Assembly: GCA_012295275.1 (NCBI GenBank) | Contig: CM022672.1 | Coordinates: forward strand, 2,393,943 to 2,426,442 | Reading direction: 5' to 3' | Length of the DNA stretch: 32,500 nucleotides | DNA from: Chrysomallon squamiferum | Lineage: Eukaryota; Mollusca; Gastropoda; Neomphalida; Peltospiridae | Part shown: positions 9,995 to 20,819 of the stretch, piece by piece | Layout of the letters: the number at the start of each line of letters is the position of its first letter | Numbering within the stretch: the stretch's first letter is position 1 | Notes under the pieces: model-generated | What the model saw: the letters and a program-made list of their open reading frames with translations, nothing else | Database searches by the model: none | What the model was told of the DNA's origin: nothing | Position numbers and translations under genes: made by a program

Positions 9995-10560
9995 TAAATA
10001 AGCGAGGACAGGCTGCATTGTGTTTTAAAATTGAGATTCCAGTGCACACGTATCATGATACTTCCGGTGTCGCAATTGAAAAGCTCCAGACGGGGACTTT
10101 TAAAATTACGACGCTATTTCATCTGCACTCAGCGACATCGAAGAAGCCTGTGATCAGCGTAATGGTCCCGATTCTGTGATAAATATTTCATTATGGCATG
10201 AAAACCTCTGATAACGCCAGGCCCTTTTCCCTTTAATCCACGAGCTTATTACCATATGAATGCATGTTATGTTAAGGAACCTACTTATGTAACGGCTTGC
10301 CGTAAAAAAAAAAAAATACTAAGGCCTTATGCAAAATAGCATTCCGTGAGCCGCTCGGTATCACGGAATCTTTTATTCTTCACTTAGACATAAAGTACCT
10401 GCTACTTGCCGTCGGAATGTGAGGCGCATACTAATTATGCAAACTGCAAGCAAACAAAAGATGCTTCTATTTACCTTTGAGATAGATATATTATTTATAT
10501 CTGACCTTGAGCCAGGTCGTTAGCCAGAAGCGAAGTACGTTTTCGTTTTCTTTTTAAAAA
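9995..10560. promoter_or_regulatory. Candidate cis-regulatory island
   Basis: This is a higher-complexity, more GC- and CpG-rich block between a T-run and a T25 run. It carries GTATCATGATAC (10050-10061, a perfect 12-bp palindrome) next to an ETS-like CTTCCGG (10061-10067). Two octamer-like ATGCAAA motifs (10329-10335 and 10437-10443) follow, the second fused to TAATT as in POU/homeodomain composite sites, and they flank a 9-bp inverted repeat. There is no exon-like frame. The regulatory role is inference from motif content and location. Confidence 0.3.
10341..10369. repeat. 9-bp perfect inverted repeat
   Basis: ATTCCGTGA at 10341-10349 and its exact complement TCACGGAAT at 10361-10369 are separated by 11 nt. 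It could be a dimeric binding site or a small hairpin. Confidence 0.75.
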
Positions 10561-11056
10561 TGTTTTTTTTTTTTTTTTTTTTTTTTTAAATCTTGATTCT
10601 TACTTACTGTTATTATTGTTATTATTAAATCTATTTGTAAATCAGGCGCGGGTATTTCTTGGAGAATAAAAACGTTCCCCATTCATTTAATAACTGAAAC
10701 GTATACGATGACTTCTAAATTTTTTGTGCTTGTTGGGTTGCTTGCCCGAATAAAGCGTGTGTATAAAACGCGTTCAGAAGACGTCTTTTGAAATGACAGA
10801 TCATAAAAGGCGTGTATATAGGTTACCATCGTCTTTGTGCTGTGCTAACACAGGAATGACAGTGTGCACTGCACGCATGAATTCAATCCAATGTTAGCAA
10901 GAGAGAATTATGTGCAAGTACAAAGAGTGAAACACGTCGATGACAAATGGTGAATTCCTGCCATTATGCTATATAAGGTTTCATCAATGTACGTTATAAA
11001 TATATTTCTTTAAAAACTAATTTCTTTGCCCTTGCCTTTTATAAGGATTCAGAAAG
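10561..11056. other. Intergenic, no gene seen
   Basis: It starts with a T25 run (10563-10587). The remainder, 10640-11000, is unique sequence with no recognised motif cluster and no supported coding. Confidence 0.5.
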
Positions 11057-11315
11057 AGATCGTTATTGTTGTTGTTGTTGTTGTTATTATTATTATTACA
11101 ATATATCGTTTTATTAATATGGATGTTTATATTTATGTGTGTATGTCAATCTGTCTATGTAATAAAGTATTGTATAAATATACTATGCATACATGTATAT
11201 ACATGTATATATGCATATATATATATATGAATATGTATATATGCATTTATGTATGTATGTATAATGTATTAGCACGAATCAAAGAATATACGTACTGATG
11301 GATGGATGGATGAAT
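11057..11315. repeat. TTG/TTA and TATG microsatellites
   Basis: TTG then TTA units (11061-11098) are followed by imperfect TATG/TATA repeats (about 11115-11260) and a short GATG repeat (11296-11315). The spanning open frame is repeat-derived. Confidence 0.85.
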
Positions 11316-12975
11316 TGAGTTTTAACTGGTTGTATGCTAAATATTTTGAAACCAAATGATGTTTAATAATAATAATAAAAAAAAATATTTTTAAAAAGTT
11401 CCCAGATTTTCTTCACTTTGAGAGCAGTTTGTTCTGAATATCACAAACCTCTTTCCTTAATCCGACAAGTACTCAGCAAAATTTACTGCATGATGACCAC
11501 AATAAATACTGCTTTAATTGTTAACTGCCACAGCGTTATCGATGCAATTTCTCCACTTCTCTTAAAGCAGCCATATTTTCTGTAACTGTAATTACAACTG
11601 TCAGTTCGTCTGATCAGGTGTAATTGCAAGGCATATTTAAAACTCACAGATATGAAAGAACATATATCTACTTCTGACGTTATCAGTCGTGCTGCCGTGT
11701 CTGGAACGGGATATAAATATTGGCAGAGATGGAAATTTGTTATTTTATTTGTGTGCATATATTTTATAAAGCATACTATAGAGAGAGACACACAGATAGA
11801 CCCCACTTAACAATAATAATAATTTATTATTTCTTTTTTTTACTGATATATATTTTTTATTTAATAATCTATTTATTTATTTATTTATTTATCCACTCAT
11901 TTATTTATATATAGTTACGTATATATTTATTTATTTACTTACTTAATTACTTTCTTATTTTTTTTTTATATTATTAATTTCTTTTTTTATTAATTTCCAT
12001 CATTTTAAAAACATTTTACCACCCTCGTTCATTTCAGTACTTGTTTATTACACCCAACACACTACAAGCTCTCTAGCATCTCTTCACGTCGTTTTCGTTT
12101 TTGTCACAGCTGCCCATTTCGGTATTACTCGAAGAAAACTACTTCATTCCGAGTTCGTGCTTAAGTGTAATCCACAATTCAGTAATAACCGAGCCCAATA
12201 TTGTTAGTTTGCTACCTGCAGAGACTTCATCATCGAGACTGAAGACTCTTATTTGAGTCTGTGTTGGATACAACCTTCTACAACTTCTTGAAATTCTCGA
12301 GGACCTTTTCAGTCAGAAGAGCCACATTGTTCTCTATTTTTCCTGCACACAAGTGAGTCTACGGCACATCTTTGAGAAATATAGTATTGGCTATTATTAT
12401 TATTTGTTTTGTCCTGTCAGTTAACAATCCATGGATGATTTGAAGGAATTTTTCTTTGCCAAATTATAGTCGTAGACACACCAATATCATGCACCATTAT
12501 GCTAGACAATAGCATTAGAAATGAGGAAAAGAAGAAAAGAAAAAAAGAAATGTCGAAAGGGGTTTATAGGTTAATGGAGTTTGTAAACAATGGTTGGATG
12601 TTTCTGTCTTTGTTGTTGGCATATTTAAGTCAATTTCTTTTTTAATGAAATAAAAATTCGACGGTCATTCAAAGAAAAGAAAGGTAAAGGAAAAATAGTT
12701 TGTAGTTAAAGGAATATGAATAGTTTAAGAATTGTTTGATAATAGGAAATTATATGATGTATTGACAGTTCGTTTATACAGAGAGTATGTGAACAATGGC
12801 TGGACCTCTTTTTTCTCTCTGTTTTATGTGAATTTGATTTCAGATTTTAAATTTAAGATATATTCGTAAGAAAAAGAAGAATATTATGAAAGTTGATATG
12901 TTTCTGTAAACCATATTTTCATTATCGGATAACGATAATAACCACCATCTTCATCATCTCATCAAAATCATCACA
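11316..12975. other. Intergenic, no gene seen
   Basis: Unique AT-rich DNA. The 11815-12000 part is very T/A-rich with ATTT repeats (11865-11900). The minus-strand frame at 11483-11806 has no recognisable domain, signal or splice context. 12060-12400 is more complex but shows nothing I can name. Confidence 0.5.
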
Positions 12976-13023
12976 ACTATAATAATTTAATAATAATATT
13001 ATTATTATTATTATTAATAATAT

Positions 13024-13070
<47 letters not shown>
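12976..13070. repeat. ATT/AAT microsatellite with self-complementary blocks
   Basis: Alternating AAT and ATT blocks (AATAATATTATT repeated) precede a pure ATT run to 13070. The switching orientation makes the array able to fold on itself. Confidence 0.95.
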
Positions 13071-13071
<1 letters not shown>

Positions 13072-13139
13072 AAGTTCAGCTCATGTTTGGCTTCCAACAA
13101 AAAAAAAAAAAAAAACACTGACGAACAAAAGTCAAACTG

Positions 13140-14280
13140 AAACAATTACAGTCCACTTTTCTAAATTATATCTACCTAGAACGTACTTAGCAACACGTTA
13201 TGTCTGATCAGATGTTGTAAAACATGCAAGAGCTAGGACTGGACACGAAGGCATCCATAAAAATTGAACATTTAGAGATAACCTGCGTGTTTTAAATTTA
13301 CTGAGTGCACTAAATGATCTCTGCTTACAAATGTAAATTACTACAGTGTTTCTGGATGTGTATAAAAGGCCATAAACAGAGACAAGTCGTGGTGTCTTAT
13401 TTTCAGTGGACAATGGACTTAAAACTGGACCGGCTACTCTTTCCCTCCAGGTCTGCACTGCACTCGAATGGTGCGGTCATAAGCTTGAAAAGTTTTATTG
13501 GCAAATGTATCGAAAACTGCAGACACTGAAACATCCAAAGAATTCGCGCCGTCCTATTATGTAGACGTTTTGCATGCTAACAATGTAGGTAAGTGACCAT
13601 ATACGCCAAGCACAGGGACGCACAATGGACGATTAGCTGGGGGTGACTCCGCGGGTCTGGCGCCGACTGGAGGGCCTCGTCTTATCGATCACGAAATTTT
13701 CGAAAAGAAACTGTCATAAGTATGGGCCAGTTCTAATTTACGGGTGCATAAACGAAAGATCTGTATTGTAAGAACGAAATGGACTTGTAGCGAAGGACCG
13801 GTCGAAGGAACACAAACAGTGATTTTCGTGTTTATACAGCGGGGCCGGACAGAGATACGGAGAGGGGACAAATTTACGACGGCAATAAAAAATGGCCGCC
13901 GCCTTAAGGCTGTTTTGACAAATCGACTGTCTCTGCGTGTTCAGTCACCCAACGAAAAATCGCCGACATTTTCGAGATTTAAGAAAAACTATCTGCAATC
14001 TCGCATTTCCGCGGCTCGTATCGGGATGAAATTTGAGTTTTATTTACATGTTTTTTACATCCATCACCAGGAATTATCGTCACCTTTAAATCCCTGATTT
14101 CGAAGGGTGGAAAGAGAAAACATGTGTCACTGCTAGACGAGTGATGACGTTAGAAGGGTTAGACAAACCGCAAACAAAGGTCATAAATGTCCTTGCAAGG
14201 AGATAGTTAACCGCCTGAGTGTTATCCGAGAGGTATTTCGTGGTCCGAGATGATTTGGCATTTTGAAATAAAGGAAATTG
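13140..14280. promoter_or_regulatory. CpG-richer complex island, candidate regulatory region
   Basis: This is the most CpG-dense part of the window, especially 13590-14050, with GCGGGTCTGGCGCCGAC near 13650 and a YY1-like AAAAATGGCCGCC at 13888-13900. A 117-codon plus-strand frame (13744-14097) is open, but its first codon is GTG and its basic translation resembles no family I know; a minus-strand frame at 13689-13871 overlaps it. Best read as a regulatory or unannotated promoter region. A novel exon cannot be excluded. Confidence 0.3.
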
Positions 14281-14448
14281 GAACTAACAGTATAAAGAAT
14301 TTAGAAATAGTCGAAATATTTACTTGGTCCTACTTTCGGCTTGAAAATTCACACAATAAATTTTGCATAATTCTTACTTGTTGAATTTGAATTTTGTTTT
14401 TGGAGAAGTATGAGATCATTAAAACGGTTGTTGAACTAATTTTATTTT

Positions 14449-14512
14449 TATACATATACATACATACATACATACATACATACATACATACATACATACA
14501 TACATACATACA

Positions 14513-14548
<36 letters not shown>

Positions 14549-14685
14549 TATATATAACCACTTTTCAAATGTGCGTATATGTTTGTGTGTGTGTGTGTAT
14601 GTGTGTGTGTGTGTGTGTGTATGTGTGTGTCATCAGACTAACCACAAACCAAAGACACACCCACACAAAAAAAAAAAAAAAAAAA
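14449..14685. repeat. Compound (ACAT)n-(TA)n-(GT)n microsatellite
   Basis: Tetranucleotide ACAT array (about 14456-14540), TA units (14541-14556), a GT array with TATG interruptions (14583-14630) and an A19 run (14667-14685). Frames of Ile/His/Thr or Tyr/Val/Cys/Met are repeat translations. Confidence 0.97.
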
Positions 14686-15960
14686 TAGAAAGAATATTTT
14701 TATTTGATCAGTTTTGATTTTTACTATCCAGTACTTCAAAGAAGGAAATCACATTAAATCCCAAACTGCAAATTGTATGAAGCTATTTAACTCCTGATTA
14801 GCCACTGGAAAGTGCTGAGAGAAACCCGCCAGGTGCAAACGCGTCCAAATTATGACAGGGCATTGTGGCTGTTGTTAGCAACGATTGTCGCCAATTATCA
14901 TCTACAACGTCAAGCGTTAATATTAAAACGGACATATGGTCACTTTTCGGGGCGATTCGTTTCAATACTTGACCTGTATGGGCCTCTTTGATGCCAATTA
15001 TCGTAATGGATTTCAACGCCATATGTCCAGTCTGACAATTTAACTTCACTTAATCTGCGTGAACTCCTAACATGGAGTGAAACTGTATTCAGAAAATACA
15101 GAGATATGATTTGCCTTGAAGAAAAGAATTTGGTGGTCAGCGCCGATATCAAAATGATATTGACAGATTTAAGCAGATGCATTATGAACGTATGAAAATT
15201 AAACCCAGCACTTTGAGTTGCATGAACATATTAATTTTATGACTATAAACTCAATTATTACTATTCTTATTATATATGTATGTAGTCATTGAGCATATTA
15301 ACGTCTGTTTGTTTCTGTCTCTCTGTCTCAGTTTTTGTCCAACTTACTCTATCAGCATGGTATCTGTAACATTGTGTATATTTATTGTTATCTCACAATT
15401 TCTGTATTTGTATTGAAATATAAATAAATATCAAATAATAAAATTAGAACATTAGTATTCCTAATCTGTCTTCTTATCTATATAATAAACCGACAGAGAG
15501 AACTGGATATGTATATATACTAACATATGTGCGTGTATGTGTGTCTCTCTCTCTCTATATATATATAGACAGTATATAGACACTATATATGTATAATATA
15601 GGTTATTTTGTCTTATCATTCCAACTGACAAGAATCTTGAATAGCATTGTCAGCACATTTGCCAACAGCAAAGATTACACGCACCAAGTTACTTCTGGGG
15701 GATTAGAATGCTAAACACCTATTTCGTGATTCCAGTCATTTTGAAAATGTGGAAACTAACACGAGGTAATGTACGATTCCTTATCATACCACATTACTCA
15801 CACTTTAGTAATCTTCAATCTGATAACACAAATTAAAAGAAAATGTTGGACACCTCTCTGAATTATATCTTCGTGTGAAGCTCGTACCCATTTCTGTGTC
15901 GTTCGTTCGTTCGTTCGTTGGTTTAGTTTAATATACTTTCATTCTTTCGGTTCAAGATTC
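14686..15960. other. Intergenic with a more complex block at 14790-15190
   Basis: The 14790-15190 block is unique and less AT-rich, and carries overlapping minus-strand frames with no known similarity. The rest is AT-rich with small CT/TA repeats near 15544-15570 and a (GTTC)n tract at about 15899-15919. No exon is supported. Confidence 0.5.
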
Positions 15961-17982
15961 AGTATTTTTCGACTGCTGCAAGGCAGGCCATGGAGTGCAG
16001 ATCGGGTTATAGGGGAAGCGTCTCATCATTTCAGTGGGCAGAAAACACCGCATTGACAACTGATCCGTAGTTGGTAACACCTTGAAGGGGACGTCAGCGT
16101 GCATGCTGCACACTCTGCATTCGAACAAACGAGGCAGTGACCCACGTTGTAGACCTCGTTGTATGAGTTACCTGAACACAATACTCGATCCTGGAATTCA
16201 GCCCCTCTGCTCACAAAAATGCATTTTTACGGTGCTCAAGCCATATTTCCAGCCTGAAAGAATTGCAATTAGATAGCCTATAATATATGCTTGTCTGGGT
16301 TCATTAATGGGCGGTTGAATTTGAAAAAGCCGTTCATGCAAAATGATTAATGTCCTTGAAAGCATTTCAGGTATTTTTTTTTTTTTCCTTTATCACGAAA
16401 ATGAACACCAAAAGTACAACCACTTGCACATAAGTGTATCCCTTACTACTTCAAAAGAAAGTCACTTTATTACAATTTTTAAAAGTTACAAAATTCGACC
16501 TTAGGTGATAAAACTGAATTAAATTAACCGCACATTAGACTAGTTGAAGATTTTCTGTTCAGAGGAACATTTATTATTTAGTAATTTTTAAGATGGTTTA
16601 TACTTTCCGGATTTTTTAAATATGATATCTTGTGCCATTCATTAACTGCTTGCTAGTTGTTTTTAAAGAAATAAAACCATATGAATTAATAATAATTTAT
16701 ACGATAAAATGAAATTGTTGTCCCAACTTTCTTTTGAATCACGGTTTAGTAATAATAATTAGATTTATTCAGAAAAGAAGACACTGTGGTTTATCTGGAT
16801 AATACATTCAAAGATAAAACTGTATTAGTCTGAAAATAACTAACAAAGCTGAAGACGCGATGAACATCTTCATGCTAGACCCGCAAAATGGATAAGATTA
16901 ATCTGGAGATTTTAAACCTTTTTATTTTTATAAAACATTTTAATTTCCATTTAAAAAAAAGTTTGTCCTGACAAAATCACAACCCAAACAATTCTGTGAC
17001 ACATTTTTAAAACTACTAACGTCATGACATCTAGTTATCGTATCAGTTTCAAAAGTTTTAGTTTTGTAACACAACCAGCGACACGTGTATGTTACGCCAC
17101 ACCGGCTTTGCTAGAAAGAGTATAAAGAAAACCAGTCGATGAAAAATAACAATAGCTAAAGAGTCCTTAATAGTTGCCTGTCGTTATTTTTTTTCTTCTT
17201 CTCCTTTGGAGTTGTTATATCGTGAGTAGGAACAGTATTTCTAAACAGAACCTCTCTTGGCTGGTTATGTCAGGTGTACAATCAATCCTTCACGATAAGC
17301 AGCTCGGGCCAAGCAGGTATCGTTCTCACCTTATGCATGAATGTTGTCGCAAAAGCAATGCAATATTATCCGGTTAAGCCGAAATCATGGGAAGAAAAAA
17401 AAAAAAAAAATAATGTATGTTTTACATCAGTGATTGTCAAATGATAATGACTGTAGAGGTATCATAGGTATTTACCGCTACAGCAAACCCAATAATGGTA
17501 GGCAACAATGTCCCAAATGACAGACGATAACCGATAGTTGCACCCAGGGCGGTCTGGGATCGCGTACAATTGGTTAGGGATTGAAGGCCCGGGCGAACAT
17601 CATGCCTCCCAGACAGAGAAATGAATTCCAAAGTTTGATTTATGAAGCTCGTATAGCACACAAAAGCTTTAACTTTAATTTAGATCTTGATCCTCTGCTG
17701 CTTCAGAATCGTATTATTCACTTACCCACCACCACCCTCGCCTCGTCTACACATCTATTTACTGACTGATGTTGTCACTCGCTTGCACTGAATCAGCAGC
17801 TGTTCTGTTTGTTCACTCTCACTGACTGACTTTCTCCTTCACTCGCTGCTCTTGAGTAATTGTCTTCTTTCGCTTTTGTTGACTCGTTCATTCATTTATT
17901 CACTCATTTTTAATTATGAATGTTATAAACATAATAAATGAAAATTAAATATTAAAAAAGAAAATGTTAGAGAAATATTAAT
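15961..17982. other. Intergenic, two complex blocks, no gene seen
   Basis: 15961-16290 is GC-richer, with frames open on both strands over the same bases (16026-16214 minus, 16082-16276 plus), which argues for chance. 17030-17360 contains a CACGTG E-box (17082-17087). 17440-17700 is GC-richer with GCCCGGGCG near 17587. 17770-17900 is rich in CACT/GACT short repeats. An A-run lies near 17395-17410. None has convincing coding or RNA features. Confidence 0.5.
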
Positions 17983-18019
17983 TTTGTTGTTGTTGTTGTT
18001 GTTGTTATTATTATTATTA
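17983..18019. repeat. (TTG)n/(TTA)n microsatellite
   Basis: TTG units passing into TTA units, a compound pattern also seen near 8168 and 11061. Confidence 0.93.
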
Positions 18020-18112
18020 CTGAATGTTTTAAGATTTCAAATTCGACAGAACAGTTATAAAATTCAGACGACAAAATAAAGTTATATATAAAGAAAATAT
18101 TCAGTCTGAAAA

Positions 18113-18119
18113 AAATAAA

Positions 18120-18169
<50 letters not shown>
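18113..18169. repeat. (AAAT)n-(AAT)n microsatellite
   Basis: AAAT tetranucleotide units from 18113 pass into AAT units to about 18169. Confidence 0.95.
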
Positions 18170-18229
18170 CATCATAATGAAGATTATGATGATAATAATA
18201 TAATAAATAAAATGTTTAAAAATACAAAT

Positions 18230-19625
18230 AAATTTTAAAAATTATCATTATTTGCATTTTTTTAACTTTTCAAATTAGTAAGTTCGTTTATTTTTACATT
18301 TTCGCTTCATTTCATTATTTTTAAAATCATTTTAAATAAAACAAGATAGAAAAGGACGTGCAAAGCATACAACTGGCAAGCTACTGGAATATTATTAATA
18401 AAGAACCTTTTACGGGTGGTCTATGCCCTTAGCCCAAAGCTACAGTAAACATTACACAAACGATTTTGCCTCGTCAAATATCAAGTACACATGATAAGAA
18501 CATAGGACACTAACAAAAATATCCTTTCATCAGCTGATATTTTCATTTACCCATTGACCTGATGCGTTGGGGGAAGAAAGAATTTGTGTGTACAAATATA
18601 TACAAAATGCTGTCATGAGCGATGCAGTATATACAAACCGTAGCCAAACGAAAGATGGCCTGCTATTTTTGAGAATATAAGGACGAAAAAATCTTCATCA
18701 AAAACTGTAATAAAAATATATACGAGGCTGTAATATTATAATGGGAAGGCAATAAATTGGCATACGGTCTCAAGCCACATATTGAAAATAGTGATGAGTG
18801 CTATGATCCACCTGGTTGCGGCTAAACATCGGAACATATTCGAAATAAGTTACTTTCATCTGGGTTTGATATTTTATGGGTCCTGGGAGGAACAAATTAG
18901 TATTTTTACGAGTTTGGTGACAAAAATTGTTTCATATTGTTCCCAGGGAGTGTCCGGAGTTATTTTAATGCCCTGTTCGAATTTAATCGCTTATCTTGGA
19001 GTTTGGGATGACATTAAACGTATCATCTGTTCTCGTAATTATATTGTGCAAGTGAAAAAGTCCAGCTTATAATGCGGGAATCTCCAGCAGTCAACAATAA
19101 ACCAGGAGTCACTATTACTTCAGCCGAGACGGTATTATATTTCATTCACTGCGAACATCCAACCTTGGGCAATAAAATGTTCGTTCTGTCGCTTCATTAC
19201 GTATTGGAGTGTACAGCAGGAAAACACCCTGGTAGATATGAAGACAGTCTTTTGTGTGGTTTATTACCAGTCATGTCCCGCTCCTGCCTTCGTATGGGAG
19301 ATTGTCATATTTCAAATACCTTGCTAACGTATGTTGTTTGGGCAATCAAAACGTCTCACAGCGTTCATCCAGCTAATAAGTAAATTTGCGTCCCATGCGC
19401 CGCAGCCAGAGAAGAAAAGGGGGTTGGGTTTGTATGACAAGAATCGTTGGTAAATAGCTTTATCTGCACCAGTCTTTAAACGAGTACATGTCATTTTAAG
19501 TACTGTGTTTTCATGTGGAGGTAGAACTGATAATTTCATGAATTTCTCATGTAGAGAGGTGCAGGTATCATCTACCGTCGTATCTCAAGCATATGAAAAC
19601 ACTGATTAATATTAGTACACTAACA
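18230..19625. other. Intergenic, complex block at 18740-19580 with two abutting open frames
   Basis: Two plus-strand frames, 18782-19072 (96 codons, first codon TTG) and 19072-19383 (103 codons, ATG), share the base at 19072. Neither translation shows a domain, signal peptide or repeat I recognise. The block is less AT-rich than its flanks. I do not call a gene; a conserved noncoding element or decayed coding sequence are alternatives. Confidence 0.35.
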
Positions 19626-19629
19626 CACT

Positions 19630-19678
19630 CTCACACACACAAACACACACACAAACACACACACATACACACACACAT
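19630..19678. repeat. (CA)n microsatellite
   Basis: CA units with regular AAAC and ATAC interruptions. Confidence 0.93.
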
Positions 19679-19776
19679 AATACCAAACATCTCTACTCAC
19701 AAAAAACACTTTTAACGAACAATAATTTGGGTGAAAGTTTTTCATAATTATTTCATATTTAATTAAGATAGTGGTA

Positions 19777-19903
19777 TTGAATTTCTTCCTGCAGAACTAT
19801 TCAGTAGCAAAAGTAGCAGTACTTTAATGATAGCAGTAGCAGTACACTACCATTAAAGTACTTCTACTTTTGCTACTGAATAGTTCTGCAGGAAGAAATT
19901 CAA
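19777..19903. repeat. Long near-perfect fold-back inverted repeat (53-bp arms)
   Basis: The left arm 19777-19829 begins TTGAATTTCTTCCTGCAGAA. The right arm 19851-19903 is its reverse complement except for one mismatch (C19817 opposite T19863). The 21-nt centre is rich in AGCAGT and could add a few more pairs. No target-site duplication or transposase is visible. Transcribed in either direction it would make a 127-nt hairpin. It directly adjoins AGT/AAC/AAG triplet repeats. It may be a template-switch duplication, a small fold-back element, or a young hairpin RNA source. Confidence 0.95.
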
Positions 19904-20025
19904 GTAGAAGTAGTAGTAGCAGTAGTAAGTATTGGTATTATTAGTAGTAGAATAATAACAACAACAACAACAACAACAACAAGAACAGTAAGAAGAAGAT
20001 GAAAAAGAAGAAGAAGAAGAAGAAC
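19904..20025. repeat. Compound AGT / ATT / AAC / AAG triplet repeat
   Basis: AGT units, a short TATTAGTAGT segment, (AAC)n at about 19963-19982 and (AAG)n at 20006-20023. Confidence 0.9.
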
Positions 20026-20029
20026 TGAA

Positions 20030-20410
20030 GGAGGCAGCTCACTGTGGTGAAATGTCTTTCATCAATCTCAGTGTGGTTACATAATGATAATCGCGAAGAC
20101 GGCCGGGTCGCCTTTAACAAAACTGGCTCCCGCCGTATATGTTTGTTAATGCAGTGCCTAATCCTTGTGAAAATATCGCGACGGACACCATGATGTGAGA
20201 AATTGCAGAGTTACCTTTACATGACACACCGCGCTTACACAACAAACAAAGATTGCTACTGCGCCAAATTCTTTTCTTTGACCTTGCCGCCGGCTGCAGT
20301 TATGTGTGTCATTTGACTGTCTGCATGAGCTGAAGACGTAACCTTTTCAAAGTTACAAGATGCACGCATTCGTGTCTACGAATTTAACAAATCTAGGGAT
20401 ATGTACGTGT
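20030..20410. promoter_or_regulatory. Candidate enhancer island with dense transcription-factor motifs
   Basis: A compact complex block is bounded by microsatellites on both sides. Visible motifs are two RUNX-like sites (TGTGGT 20043-20048 and TGTGGTTA 20072-20079), a SOX/TCF-like ACAAAG after a FOX-like AACAAACAA (20241-20251), an exact E2F-type GCGCCAAA (20261-20268) and a nuclear-receptor half-site TGACCTT (20279-20285). CpGs are frequent (20093-20112, 20176-20186, 20286-20291). No open frame of note crosses it. Regulatory function is inferred from motif density and the absence of coding. Confidence 0.35.
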
Positions 20411-20443
20411 AAGCGAACGCAGAGTGATTATTTATACTACTCA

Positions 20444-20795
20444 ACATACATAGATACATATGTATGTACATACACACACCCATACATACACACATGCACA
20501 TAAATACACATACATGCATACATACATTCATACATGCAAGCATTCATACAGTCTTTCAGACGTATGTATACATCCGTGTGTCTGTGTGTGTATGTATATG
20601 TATATATACATATAGACACACATACACACATACAATATATATACACATACACACATATACACATAGACATGCGCAGATATTTATACATACACATACATCT
20701 ATATGCATGCATACATACATACATACATACATACATACATACAGGCACACATACATACAGGCACACATACATACATTCATAAGCACGTACATACA
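20444..20795. repeat. CATA/CACA tetranucleotide repeat tract
   Basis: Imperfect CATA, CACA and TATA repeats over about 350 bp, purest at 20711-20744, with a duplicated GGCACACATACATACA unit at about 20744-20776. The four long overlapping frames (His/Thr/Tyr/Ile or Cys/Met/Tyr/Val) are translations of the repeat. Confidence 0.95.
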
Positions 20796-20819
20796 TAGCA
20801 TGTATATTTTTAAATAAAA

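Noticed and set aside
14798-15182. Overlapping minus-strand frames in a non-repetitive block
   Set aside because: Two different frames are open over the same bases and neither shows a domain or splice context.
16026-16276. Cys-rich minus-strand frame that might be a small secreted protein
   Set aside because: The opposite strand is open over the same interval; there is no signal peptide and no regular cysteine spacing.
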